The position numbers and the translations under genes are program-made. A stretch of 64,000 nt of DNA from an uncultured Bacteroidota bacterium (GTDB lineage Bacteria > Bacteroidota > Bacteroidia > Bacteroidales > P3), in assembly GCA_902774395.1 (NCBI GenBank), contig CACYIK010000007.1, positions 62,001 to 126,000 on the forward strand, in the 5' to 3' direction. Shown here piece by piece: positions 16,234-27,000 of the stretch (within the stretch, counting starts at the first letter, position 1; each line of letters starts with the position of its first letter). The notes below the pieces were generated by a model. The model did not search any database and was not told where the DNA came from. It worked only from the letters and a program-made list of their open reading frames with translations.

Positions 16234-18636
16234 TTATCTACGGCGGCGGGAGTGTTTTTTCTTTTTGTCTTCTTTAGGCTGAGGGGCGCCTTTCCTGCTG
16301 CGTTGGTTTTTGCTTTTTGCCGACGGGGACACCTGCGCAGCCTGTTTCCCCGCCGCGGGGACGCGGTCGTCCTCTTCGACGAGGTCGAAGTCGATTTGCT
16401 TCTTCAATAGGTCGACGCGGCGGACGCGGATGTGGACGGGATAGCCGAGCTTGTAGCAGCGGCCGTGGCGGCGGCCGATGACCTGGTAGTTGTCCTCGTC
16501 GAGCATGTAGTAGTCGTCCTTCAACGAGCCGATGGGTATCATGCCCTCGCACTTGTTGCCCTCGATCTCGGCATATATGCCCCACTTGCTGACGCCGCTG
16601 ATGAGGGCAGGGAAGACCTGCCCCAGCTTGTCGCTGAGGTACTCGGCCTGCTTGTACTTCACGCTGGTGCGCTCGGCGTCGGCTGCTTTCTTCTCCATCA
16701 CTGAACAATGTTTACAATATTCTTCATAAACATCTTTGTTTGGGGGAGTGATGGAGGAGTGAGCGGGGAGTGAAGGGGAAGTGATGGGGACAATAGTACT
16801 GTCTTTTGTATTTGTCTTTGCACTCCTTTGCACTCCTTTGCACTCCTTTTGCATCCCTAAATTAAGATAATACTCCAGCAGGCGGTGGACCATCAGGTCG
16901 GGGTAGCGGCGGATGGGGGAGGTGAAGTGGGTGTAGTAGGGGAAGGCGAGGCCGTAGTGGCCGATGTTCTCGGTGCTGTAGTAGGCCTTGGACATGGTGC
17001 GGATGGCGATGGTGTCGACCATGTGCTCTTCGCCGCGGCCGGCGATATTCTCAAACAAGCGGTTGTAGCTCTCGGCCAGCGCCTTGCGGCTGGAGGTCTT
17101 CATGCTGAAGCCCAGCTTGGCGACGAACTCGACGAAGGTGTTGAGCTTCTCGGGGTTGGGTTCGTCGTGGACGCGGTAGACGAACACCTTCGGTGAGTGT
17201 TTAGTGTTTAGTGTTGAGTGTTTAGTGTTAGGCTTGCCGATGTATTCCGCCACGCTCTTGTTGGCCAGGAGCATGAACTCCTCGATGAGCCAGTTGGCTT
17301 CTTTGCTCTCCTTGATGTATACGCCGATGGGCTTGGCGTTCTCGTCGAGCTGGAATTTCACCTCCTGGGTCTCGAAGTTGATGGCACCACTCTTATAGCG
17401 CGCCGCGCGGAGTTTTTCTGCGATGGCGTGGAGGGTGAGGATGGCGGTGGCGACGGCGGTGCCGTCGCTTACACCGGCCTCGATGATTTCTTGGGCTTCT
17501 TCGTAGGCCATGCGACGGTCGCTCTTGATCACGCTCTTGCCCATCCAGGTGTCGTAGACCTTGCCTTTGTTGTCCATCTCCATGACGACGCTGAAGCAGA
17601 GTTTCTCCTCGTCCTGGCGGAGGGAGCAGACCTCGTTGCAGAGCTTTTCGGGGAGCATGGGGATGGTGCGGTCGACGAGGTAGACGGAGGTGCCGCGCTC
17701 GTAGGCCTCGCGGTCGATGGCACTGCCGGGCTTGACATAATAGGAGACGTCGGCGATATGCACGCCCACCTCGACATGCCCGTTTGGCAGCTCCTGGAAG
17801 CTGAGGGCGTCGTCGAAGTCCTTGGCGTCGGCGGGGTCGATGGTGAAGGTGGTGACGTCGCGGAAATCGCGTCGTGAGGCTATCTCTTTCTTGGTGGGTT
17901 TCTTTATCTTTTTGGCCTCCTCCTCGACCTCCTTGGGGAAGTCAAGAGGGAAGTCGTACTCGGCGAGGATGGACTGCATCTCGACGTTGTTGTCGCCGGG
18001 GCGGCCGAGGCGTTTGATGACGCGGCCCACAGGGTTGTTCATGCGCTCGGGCCAGTCGGTCATCTCCACCAGCACCTTCTCGCCGTTCTCGGCGCCGCCG
18101 AGGTCGTCGATATGGATGAAGATGTCGACGGGCATGGTGCGGCTGTCGCTGACCATGAAGGCGAAGCGCTCCTGTTTCTGGATGACGCCCACGAAGCGCG
18201 TCTTGGCGCGGCGGATGATCTCCACCACCTGTCCTTCGGGCTTGTGCATCTTGCGCTGGGGGAACATCAGCACCTTGACGGTGTCGCCGTGGAGGGCGTG
18301 GTGGGTGTTGTTGGGGGCAATCTGGATGTCCTCGCGGCCCTCCTCTTCGGGTATCACGTAGGCTTTGCCGCCTTGCTTCATGTCGATGGTGCCGATGACG
18401 TAGTTCTGCGGCATCAGCTCGTCGTCGATGGACTTGGGGTTGATCTTGTACTTGCCCTTGTGGGAGTCTTCGACGAGGTGTTTCTGCTCGGCGAGTTCCT
18501 GGATGGTGCGTATCACCTCCTGGCGTTCGGCCTTGCTGCCCGCGCCGATGCGCGAGGCAATCTGCTTGTGGTTGTAGGCGTCGAAGGGGTTGTTGGCGAA
18601 GATTTTGAGTATCTGTTTGGCTAAGTTTTCATTCAT
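16234..18636 (-). CDS. rnr: Ribonuclease R with two in-frame repeat insertions
   Basis: A 3'-5' exoribonuclease that degrades structured RNA. The 800-aa protein has an N-terminal winged-helix region, cold-shock domains, the RNB domain with the metal-binding motif TIDPADAKDFDDAL (about residues 262-275), a C-terminal S1 domain (FPALISGVSKWGIYAEIEGN) and a Lys/Arg-rich tail (KKKHSRRRR). Two segments are foreign to the family and encoded by short tandem repeats: about residues 469-481 (NTKHSTLNTKHS, DNA 17194-17231) and about 592-634 (from QKECKGVQRSAK to SPSLPAHSSITPP, DNA 16735-16862). Both lie between conserved blocks and keep frame, so the enzyme is probably functional. Confidence 0.95.
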   Translation of the reverse strand: MNENLAKQILKIFANNPFDAYNHKQIASRIGAGSKAERQEVIRTIQELAEQKHLVEDSHKGKYKINPKSIDDELMPQNYVIGTIDMKQGGKAYVIPEEEGREDIQIAPNNTHHALHGDTVKVLMFPQRKMHKPEGQVVEIIRRAKTRFVGVIQKQERFAFMVSDSRTMPVDIFIHIDDLGGAENGEKVLVEMTDWPERMNNPVGRVIKRLGRPGDNNVEMQSILAEYDFPLDFPKEVEEEAKKIKKPTKKEIASRRDFRDVTTFTIDPADAKDFDDALSFQELPNGHVEVGVHIADVSYYVKPGSAIDREAYERGTSVYLVDRTIPMLPEKLCNEVCSLRQDEEKLCFSVVMEMDNKGKVYDTWMGKSVIKSDRRMAYEEAQEIIEAGVSDGTAVATAILTLHAIAEKLRAARYKSGAINFETQEVKFQLDENAKPIGVYIKESKEANWLIEEFMLLANKSVAEYIGKPNTKHSTLNTKHSPKVFVYRVHDEPNPEKLNTFVEFVAKLGFSMKTSSRKALAESYNRLFENIAGRGEEHMVDTIAIRTMSKAYYSTENIGHYGLAFPYYTHFTSPIRRYPDLMVHRLLEYYLNLGMQKECKGVQRSAKTNTKDSTIVPITSPSLPAHSSITPPNKDVYEEYCKHCSVMEKKAADAERTSVKYKQAEYLSDKLGQVFPALISGVSKWGIYAEIEGNKCEGMIPIGSLKDDYYMLDEDNYQVIGRRHGRCYKLGYPVHIRVRRVDLLKKQIDFDLVEEDDRVPAAGKQAAQVSPSAKSKNQRSRKGAPQPKEDKKKKHSRRRR
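16735..16862. repeat. Two degenerate repeat tracts inside rnr
   Basis: On the plus strand the first part (about 16745-16795) has GGAGTGA/GGGGAGTGA units and the second (about 16823-16855) has four TTTGCACTCC units. They are separated by a short A/T-rich link and are translated as about 43 residues of RNase R. Confidence 0.85.
17194..17231. repeat. 7-bp (AGTGTTT) tandem tract inside rnr
   Basis: About five units of GTGTTTA / GTGTTGA with a 7-bp period are translated on the minus strand as NTKHSTLNTKHS. The same heptad family recurs at 19478-19508 and 34856-34955. Confidence 0.85.
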
Positions 18637-18676
18637 AGTATTAATGGAATTAATTGAATTGATGGAGTTAATTGAT
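18637..18676. repeat. GAATTAATT-type repeat between M3 peptidase gene and rnr
   Basis: ATTAATGGAATTAATTGAAT and following related units fill the gap from the rnr start to the last codons of the M3 gene (its C-terminus NLIN is encoded by the repeat). Similar GAATTA units occur at 7513-7580 and 35321-35350. Confidence 0.65.
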
Positions 18677-20686
18677 TAGGTTCATTCTTTTGAGTAGGGC
18701 TTTGTTGTCGGGGTCGCGGCCCATGAAGTTCTTAAATAATATGGCGGGGTGTTCGGTGCCGCCTTTGGATAATACCTCGCGGCGAAAGGCCGAGGCCGTC
18801 TCTTGGTTGAAGATGCCGTCCTGCTTGAAGCGGCTGAAGATGTCGGCATCGAGCACCTCGGCCCATTTGTAGCCGTAGTAGCCACTGGCGTAGCCGCCTC
18901 CGAAGATATGGCTGAAGTTGGTGGCCGTGCAGCAGCCGGGGACGCGCGGCAGGAGGTTCGTCATAGCAGAAGCCTCAACGGCTTCGGCTTTCCCGACGGT
19001 GGAACCGTCGGGCACAGTATGAAATGCGATGTCGGTGAAGCCGAGGTTGAGCTGGCGCAGGCAGAGCCAGCCTGCCATGTGGTTCTGCGCGGCGCGGATT
19101 TTCTCCACATACTCCGTCGGCAGCGGCTCGCCGGTCTGGTAGTGGCGCGCGAAGGTGTTGAGGAACTCAGGCTCGTAGCACCAGTTCTCCATCACCTGCG
19201 ACGGCATCTCCACGAAGTCGCGCTTGACATTGGTGCCGCTCAGGCTCTCGTACTGCACGTCGCTCAGCATGCCGTGCATGGCGTGACCCATCTCGTGCAT
19301 GAAGGTCTCCACCTCGCTGAAGCGCAGTAGGGCAGGGGTGTCGGACGTGGGCTTGCTGAAGTTGCACACCACCTGTATCTGGGGCCGCACGGCGCCGTAC
19401 TGTCCGCGGAACTCCGTCATCCAGGCGCCGCTGCGCTTGGAGGCCCGCGGGTGCATGTCCAGGTAGAGGAGGCCTAGTTCAGTGTTAAGTGTTAAGTGTT
19501 TAGTGGGTAGTTGGCTGACGCGGTACACCTTGACGTCTTCGTGGTAGACGGGCACTTCGGGGGCGGGGTCGAAGCGCAGCCCATAGAGGCGGCCGTAGAG
19601 GGCGAAGATTCCTTCGCGGACAGCTTCCAGCGGGAAATAAGGGCGCAGGGCCTCGCTGTCGAAGGCGTAGCGCTGCTGTTTGAGTTTCTCGGAGAGGTAG
19701 GAGAAGTCCCACGGCATGAGTGGTGAAAGGTGAGAGGTGAAAGGTGAAAGTTTTTGTATCTCGGCCAGGTCGTTCTTGGCAGCAGGCAGCACGGCCTCTT
19801 TGAGTTCCTGCATGAAGCGGCGCAGGTTGGGCAGCGACTGCACCATGCGGTCTTCCAGCACATAGTCGCAGTAGGTGTCGTAGCCCAGCAGCCGCGCCTG
19901 CTCTGCGCGGAGCTCCACGATGCGGCGGATGACCTCGTTGTTGTCGTGCTCATTGCCGCGTCCGCCGATAGAGCCGTAGGCGCGGTACATCTTCTCCCGC
20001 AGGTCGCGGCGGTCGCTGTAGGTCATGAAGGGGATATAGGAGGGTGCCGCCAGCGTGAAGAGCCACCCTTCCATGCCGCGGCTTGCGGCCTCTTCGCGTG
20101 CGGTGGTGCGCACGGACTCGGGCAACCCCGCGAGGTCGTCTTCGTCGGTCAGGTGCAGTGTCCAGTCATTGAGGTCGGCGAGGGCGTTCTGGCTGAAACG
20201 CAGTTTCAGCTCGCTGAGCGCTTCCTCGTTCTTCTTGTACTGCTCACGCTGCTCCGGCGGCAGCGCCACGCCGTGGCGACGGAAACTCTTGAGAGTGTTC
20301 TCGAGCAGGGTTTTCTTTTCGGAGTGTTCTGCGTATTCTGAGTTTTCAGAAACATATTTCACTCGCTCATAGAGGCGGTGGTCGGTCATCACCTTCATGC
20401 TGAAGCGTGTCATCTCGGGCTCCAGGCGCATCACCACCGCTTGCAGCTCGTCGTCGGTGCAGCACTCGTTGAGGTTCATCATCACGGCGCTGATGCGGTC
20501 GAGTCGCCGTGAGGCGCACTCCAGCGCTTCCACGGTGTTCTCAAAGGTAGGCTCCTCCGGCGAGGTGGCGATGGCTTCAACATGGGCCTCGGCCTCCGCG
20601 ATGGCGGCGCGGACGGCAGGCTCGTAGTCTTCGGTCTTTATCTGGTCAAACGGGGGAAACTCCCAATCTTGTAGTAATATATTCAT
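18668..20686 (-). CDS. M3 family zinc oligopeptidase (Dcp/PrlC-like) with repeat insertions
   Basis: 672 aa, cytoplasmic or periplasmic oligopeptidase or dipeptidyl carboxypeptidase; no signal peptide is seen. The zinc motif HEMGH (about residues 462-466, within FMHEMGHAMHG) and the downstream FVEMPSQVMENW are typical of family M3. Inserts atypical for the family are encoded by repeat tracts: about residues 113-126 (SENSEYAEHSEK), 312-323 (LSPFTSHLSPL) and 388-403 (RVSQLPTKHLTLNTEL). The length is close to normal, so the inserts sit in surface loops or replace loop residues. Separating Dcp from PrlC/OpdA specificity is not possible here. Confidence 0.93.
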   Translation of the reverse strand: MNILLQDWEFPPFDQIKTEDYEPAVRAAIAEAEAHVEAIATSPEEPTFENTVEALECASRRLDRISAVMMNLNECCTDDELQAVVMRLEPEMTRFSMKVMTDHRLYERVKYVSENSEYAEHSEKKTLLENTLKSFRRHGVALPPEQREQYKKNEEALSELKLRFSQNALADLNDWTLHLTDEDDLAGLPESVRTTAREEAASRGMEGWLFTLAAPSYIPFMTYSDRRDLREKMYRAYGSIGGRGNEHDNNEVIRRIVELRAEQARLLGYDTYCDYVLEDRMVQSLPNLRRFMQELKEAVLPAAKNDLAEIQKLSPFTSHLSPLMPWDFSYLSEKLKQQRYAFDSEALRPYFPLEAVREGIFALYGRLYGLRFDPAPEVPVYHEDVKVYRVSQLPTKHLTLNTELGLLYLDMHPRASKRSGAWMTEFRGQYGAVRPQIQVVCNFSKPTSDTPALLRFSEVETFMHEMGHAMHGMLSDVQYESLSGTNVKRDFVEMPSQVMENWCYEPEFLNTFARHYQTGEPLPTEYVEKIRAAQNHMAGWLCLRQLNLGFTDIAFHTVPDGSTVGKAEAVEASAMTNLLPRVPGCCTATNFSHIFGGGYASGYYGYKWAEVLDADIFSRFKQDGIFNQETASAFRREVLSKGGTEHPAILFKNFMGRDPDNKALLKRMNLIN
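19478..19522. repeat. Heptad repeat tract inside the M3 peptidase gene, shared with the DUF6266-like gene
   Basis: Heptad units AGTGTTA/AGTGTTT are followed by AGTTGGCTGACGCG (19509-19522). The 32 bp at 19491-19522 match 34867-34898 at 29 positions although the host genes are unrelated. Confidence 0.85.
19719..19750. repeat. GGTGAAA/GGTGAGA heptad tract inside the M3 peptidase gene
   Basis: Four units with a 7-bp period (GGTGAAA, GGTGAGA, GGTGAAA, GGTGAAA) are translated on the minus strand as LSPFTSHLSPL. Confidence 0.8.
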
Positions 20687-20717
20687 ATATTATATAACGA
20701 TGTGCGATAATATTTAT

Positions 20718-20748
20718 TTTGCCACATCATTTTTATTTTGTACTTTTG
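20718..20748 (+). promoter_or_regulatory. Promoter for the riboswitch-controlled surface protein gene
   Basis: TTTG (20718-20721), a 19-nt spacer and TACTTTTG (20741-20748) match the Bacteroidota consensus. Transcription would begin only a few nt before the riboswitch. Confidence 0.85.
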
Positions 20749-20754
20749 CCGCCG

Positions 20755-20916
20755 TTTTGGTCACCCGGAAGGGTGTGAAAAGGGAAGCCGGTGAGAGTCC
20801 GGCGCAGTCCCGCTGCTGTATGCTCGAGAGTTGAGGCCCAATCTGTTACGTCACTGTGCGACGCCATAGTTGCATGGGAAGACAGGGCTGAGCGAGTAAG
20901 CCAGAAGACCTGCCAA
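20755..20916 (+). promoter_or_regulatory. Cobalamin (vitamin B12) riboswitch
   Basis: The leader has the conserved series GGGAAGCCGGTGAGAGTCCG, GCAGTCCCGCTGCTGTA, a B12-box-like GTCACTG, then CATGGGAAGACAGGGC and AGCCAGAAGACCTGCC in the right order and spacing for an adenosyl/methyl-cobalamin aptamer. These RNAs normally repress downstream genes when B12 is plentiful. The remaining leader to the ATG at 21090 (about 170 nt) contains complementary pieces (for example CATCGGTC and later CATCCGACC) that could form the expression platform. Confidence 0.93.
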
Positions 20917-21089
20917 ATCGATAAAAAAGCATCGGTCTTGCTTTCGAGGAGAAGCATCCGACCATAAGATTTTCGCACCGCCCAACGGGTAGGTTTTGCA
21001 ATCTTGTGTGTTTTTACATTGTTCCCCTCGTCAGATTTACCGATACAGGAATTGGGAATTATATGTATTAACAATTAAAGTATCAACAA

Positions 21090-24000
21090 ATGGTAAAAAA
21101 ACTACTAACACTTGCCCTTGGGCTGACGCTGGCTTTCGGTGCTTCGGCTCAGGTGAGTAACAATGATGGGCATAAACTTCCGGCAGGACGGAAGTCTATA
21201 CCATTTTCTGCCGACAATGTGGAGTTTTGGGTTGGCACCGGCAGCAACTCAGCTGTGGTTGTCATCGCTTGGGATGACAATCCCAATGGCAACTTCGCCC
21301 TCGCCTGGGGTGTGCATTGGAATGGCACAGCCACAGCGCAGAATATGCTCGATTCCATTCAGGCTTATGATGCTCGATTCACCTATTCCATCTCTTCCAG
21401 CGGATGGTTGGAAAGTATGAATTATAGTGACGATGACCTGGTTTCGGGATCTAACCTCTCATATTGGTGCTATACGCGCAGTGGAGGTAGTGCGGGTGGA
21501 TATGCATCGCAGCAAATGGCTAACGGCGATTTGATGGAGGTGAGTAGCAGTTGTTACTATTCAATGTCCACTGCTGTTGCCGCCACCGACCCCAACGCAG
21601 TCCTCTCGTGTCCTAAGGCACAGGCGGTCGGCGTGACGGGCATTACTACTACTGCTGCCACGGTGAACATCACCGACACCAACAACGTGAACAACTACAC
21701 CGTGATGCTCTATGCCGGCGACTCGCTGGTGGACAGCACCGATATCTACACTCAGACCATCTACTACACCACCCTTACGGCCAACACCGGCTACACGGTG
21801 AAGGTCTACACCAACTGTTCCGACGGTACGCAGACGGCTTCGCGCAACGCCTCGTTCCGCACTCCCTGCGTTGCCATCACCCACAGCGACCTGCCGTGGG
21901 TCGAAGACTTCCAGTCCTACAACGGCCTGTCGTACGCTTCTGCTTCGGTCTCTTTTGTCAGCCAGATATTCTGCTGGGACCTTATCAACCGCTACAGCGA
22001 GAGTGACCCCTATATCAACAACTCCTCGTCGGTCAACCCCACTGGCGGCAAGTGCCTCTATGTGAGCAGCCGCACTTCCTCTCCGACCATCCTGGTGCTC
22101 CCCCCCTTCGAGGACACTCCCGACCAACTGCAGCTCAGCTTCGATGTGCTGTCGACTTACGGACATGGTTTCGAGGCTGGTGTCATCACCGATGTCAACA
22201 ACGACTCCACCTTCACCCCCATTGCCCTCTGTCTGCCTACTGGTAGCGGCTGGAACCACTTTGATGTGACCTTTGCCGGCATCACCGAAGGCCGTCTCGC
22301 CCTGCGCAGAAATGACAATAGCTATTCCTATATTGACAATATCACTGTCGAGGAACTTCCCTCGTGTGTGAAGCCCTCGCAGGTGATTGTTGACAATATC
22401 ACCGCCTTGTCGGCCGACATCACCATCACCGACCCCAACAATACGGGTCATTACATGGTTTATGCTGCTGGCGATAGCACGGAAATCTATGGTAATACCT
22501 ATACGCTCACAGACTTGCAGCCCAACACGCGTTATATCGTGGCTGTGAAGACCCTCTGCTCCGACAGCATCACCGGCGTCACCGAGACGCCCTTCCGCAC
22601 CGCCTGCGGTCCCCAAGCCATCCCTTATCATGAGGACTTCAGCCAGTTTGTCGATGTTTCTAACGGTAGTGGCTATGCTGTGAAAGACAGCACCCTGCCT
22701 TGCTGGAAGTTCTACAACGCACGTGCCTTGGACCGTCTGGAGCTCATTCCCTATACCGGCTCTTATGCCTATGGTGACGACGGCCTTACGCTGGCTATCT
22801 ATGGCAATTACAGCAACTCGATAGACCTGTTGGTGCTCCCCGAATTCGAACAGGAAATCAGCAATCTCGAGATTAGCTTCATGGCCCGTCCCTCCGAGAC
22901 CGGCAGCTTTGGCGGTACCCTCCAGGTGGGCTATGTGACCGATGTCGACGACAGCAGCACCTTCGTCTCTGTTGTCAACTACCCCTGCGCCCAGTTTACC
23001 AGCGGCTATGGCCTGTGCGCCTCTGTCTTCCCGAATGCGCCTGTTGCCTCCCACATTGCCGTGCGCTATCTCCCCAGCGGTGGCTCTGCCAAGTCGTGGT
23101 ATATCGACGACCTCGACGTGCATGACATGCCCGCCTGCGTCCGCGCCCAGAGTATCAGCGTCGACAGCATCACCACCGAGAGCTTCCGCCTTCATATCAT
23201 CGACCCCATGAACGAGGGCTCCTACCGTTGCTACTATACCTCCAACGCGGCTACCGACAGTGTCGACTTCTATGATACCGTCTATGTGATAGATGGTCTT
23301 GCTGCCTCTACCGACTATACCGTCAGCGTCGTGACCATCTGTGGCGACGGCACCCTCACACTGCCCCACACTACCACGGTGAGCACGCTCTGCGCTCCTG
23401 TAGCTACGCTTCCCTTCGTGGAGAACTTCGAGGATTGGACTGCCACCCAGAGTGCCGGCATGAACCGCTGCTGGAACCGTCTATACAAAAATACCAGCTC
23501 CTTTGTTACCAACAACTACCCCTATTGCGCCAGCGGCGCTGGCAACGCCTACAACGGCATCAAGTCGCTCAAGATGTACTCCAAGGGTGCCTCCAGCTCC
23601 ATCAAGCAGTTCTCGGTGGCCTACCTGCCCGAGTTCACAGCCAATGTGAATACTTTGAAGGTGAACTTCTTCTATAAATATGGTGGAAGCACAACCAATA
23701 TGAACAAGGTGAAGATTGCCGTCGGTGTCAGCGAGAGCGTTTCCGACACCAGCACCTTCACCCGCCTGGCTACCTTTACGCCGTCTGTCGTGGGCTGGAA
23801 CGAGTTTGAAGTGGAGCTGAACGGCTACACCGGCACCGGCAACCGCATCACCATCATGCAGACCAGCACCGGCACCACCGAAATCACCAGCTATATCGAC
23901 AGCCTGGTGGTCGACACCGCGAGCAGTTGCAGCCGTCCCGCCACCCTCGTGGCCTCCGACGTCACGGCCTATGGCGCCACCCTCACCTGGACCGACCCCA

Positions 24001-27000
24001 GCACGGCCGATAGCTATATCGTGCGCTGGAGCGACGGCACCAACACCGACAGCGCCACTGTCACGGGTGCCACCACATACACCCTCAGTGGCCTGACCCC
24101 CAGCACCAACTACTCCGTCGATGTCCGCAGCATCTGCTGGGGCACGCCCACTGCCGCCCGCACCGCGAGCTTCGCCACCTCTTGCGCTCCCATGCCCCTG
24201 CCGTGGAGCATGAACTTCGACAACATCACCGGTATCTCCCAGCTCTCTTCCTGCTGGAACCGCTACACCGGACGCTATGTTGATTCCACCAACACTGCCA
24301 CGCTGAGCACTACCTCCAGCGGCTGGACACAATCCACTAAAGCTCTTGACAGTACTTCTCATGTGAAGCTTAATATCTACGGTAACTCTTGCAAGTATTG
24401 GCTTGTTACTCCCGAAATTGACCTTACGGAGGATGCCTCTCTCAGCTTTGACTATGCGCTCACTAAATACAACACTGCCAACCAGGCCGACACAGTCACT
24501 GGTATCAGCGACGACCGTTTCGTCGTTTTGGCAACCACCAACGGTGGCACCACTTGGACACCGCTTGCCAAGTGGGGTAGTGATACGGCCGACCGTGACG
24601 ATTATAGTTTCGCTGGTATCTCTAACGAGGTTAACAATATTACTCTCTCGCTTGCTGCGTTCACTGGTAGTTCGGTCCGCATTGCTTTCTATGGAGAAAG
24701 TTCAGTTAACATCACTGGCGGTGCCGACAACGATCTCCATATAGACAATATCGTCGTTGCCGCCCAGGGTGGCACTCCCGAGCCTCCCACTCCTGTCGAG
24801 GCCACCATCGCCGCCAGCGACATCCTCTATTGGATTGGTGAAGGTGCCGACTCTGCCATCTTCGTTGTCTCCAACGGCGAGAGCACCCGTGCCTGGGGCT
24901 ATCTCTTCGATGAGAACGACGAGCCCACGGCTCTCAACATGGCTTCGGCCATCGCCGCTGCCGACCCGCGTCTGGTCTATGACGTGGATTGGACTACCTT
25001 TGAGATGGGTCTCTCTTATAAGGAAGGCGCCACCGTCATCAAAATCCCCGACACCCGCTTCAAGGTCAACGGCGTGCTTGCCGACGACGGCGACATGCTC
25101 TCCGACTATGACGTCGAAGACGGCATGATGGTCGTCGTCAGCAGCGATACCAACGCCGTCTGGACCACCCCCATCGTCCCTGCCACGGTCAAGCACATGC
25201 CCGTCAACAGCACCATTGCCGCCTCCGATATCCTCTACTGGGTGGGCGAAGGCACCAATGAAGCCGTTGTCGTCGTCAACTGGGGCGAGCCCGACACGGC
25301 ACTCGCCTGGGGCCTGCGCTTCAGCTCCACCACCACTATCGCCAATGCCATCGACGCCATTGCCGCCGCCGACCCGCGTGTGAGCACCGACGGCGCCCAT
25401 TCCACCATCAACTTCACCGAGGGCAATGTGAACCTCAGCTTCCAGCCTGCCCCGGCCAGCTACATGCAGTTCATCATTGGCGACAACAGCAATGTCAACT
25501 CCAACACCGCCCTCGCCAACGGCGACCTGCTGAAGATTGGCGAGTCGGCTTACGGTACGGGCTACGACTCCACCGAGTATTCCGGCATGTGGTTCCCCAT
25601 GGGTGTGGTATGGAACACCGAGATCCATCCTGTAACCGTCCCCGGCACCACCCCCGAGCCTCAGCCCGTTGACACGCTGTGCTCCACGGTCTATAACCTG
25701 CCTTATGAGATGGACTTCTCGGGCTACACCGATGACCAGGACATGAGAGTCTCCTATGCCAGTGCTCCGGTGCCCGAATGCTGGAGCCTCTTTGGCAACG
25801 GCCGCTTCCACGAGAATTACGATACCACGGCTACCGCTTCCATCTATTTCGGCGGCATCGGCTATGCCACTAGCACCAACAACTTCGGTTGCATGGAAGT
25901 GGGCAACCCCTATCTTGCCCTTATCGTCTGCCAGAACTATGACGGCACGTATGTAAATGCCATCAACAATGCGCGTATGTATGGCAACAAGCGTTACGCT
26001 GTCCTGCCTGGCTTTGACCAGCCCCTGAGTCAGACGATGCTCACCTTCAACCATCGTACCACGCTCCGCAGCGGTGCCGAACTCCGCGTCGGCTACATCG
26101 TGAACGACACTTCCGACTTCGTGGCTCTCGACACCATTCTTGCCGACTACCGTGTCACCCACAATGACACCATCCGATTCAACCGACACGCTGGAATCCC
26201 TGCCGAGGCCCGTCTCACCTTCCTTTGGATGAGCACCGACACGGCTCATACGGGTGACTACCCCGCCAACTATTATTGCGGCATCGATAACATCGTGGTG
26301 GCCCTTGACACCGCTACCGCCCCCATCGACACCGTGACTCCTGAGCCTCCCGCTGTTGTTGACGCTACCATCGCCGCCAGCGACATCCTCTACTGGGTGG
26401 GCCACGGCAGCAACGAGGTGGTCATGGCTGTCAACTGGGCCGACACCGCCCTGGCATGGGGCTACCGCTTCGACTCCGCCAGCGTCACCGCACAGCAGAT
26501 GTTGGACGACATCGCCGCTGCCGACCCGCGCTTCAGCTATACCGGCACGGGCTACATCTCTGATATCAACTACATTGACACCGCCGCCGGCATGACCGAC
26601 ACCCTCGGCATCACCCCCGGCAACTGGTGGTGGAGCCTCCTCAACCATGTGGGTAGCATGGGTCTCGGCGACGTGCTGCACAACGGCGACTTCTACAAGT
26701 GGGCCGACCTCAGCATCGCCGTCGTCACCGACAGCACCGATATGGGTACTTATATGGACTACACCTATGTCTGGCCCTACACCATCTATCCTGTCAGCGT
26801 GCCCGACACCACCGGCGGCAGCACCCCCGAGCCTCAGCCTCAGCACGGTCCCTTCTGTGGTCCTGTGGGTACCGAAGGATGTGACGCCATCAAGGCCGAC
26901 AGCAGCGCCTTCGTGGCCTGGGCTACCGGCATCACCGTCGTCCGCGGCCCTCAGAACATCGCCAACCCCAGCGGCCCTGTGGCCACCACGGGTGCCGACA

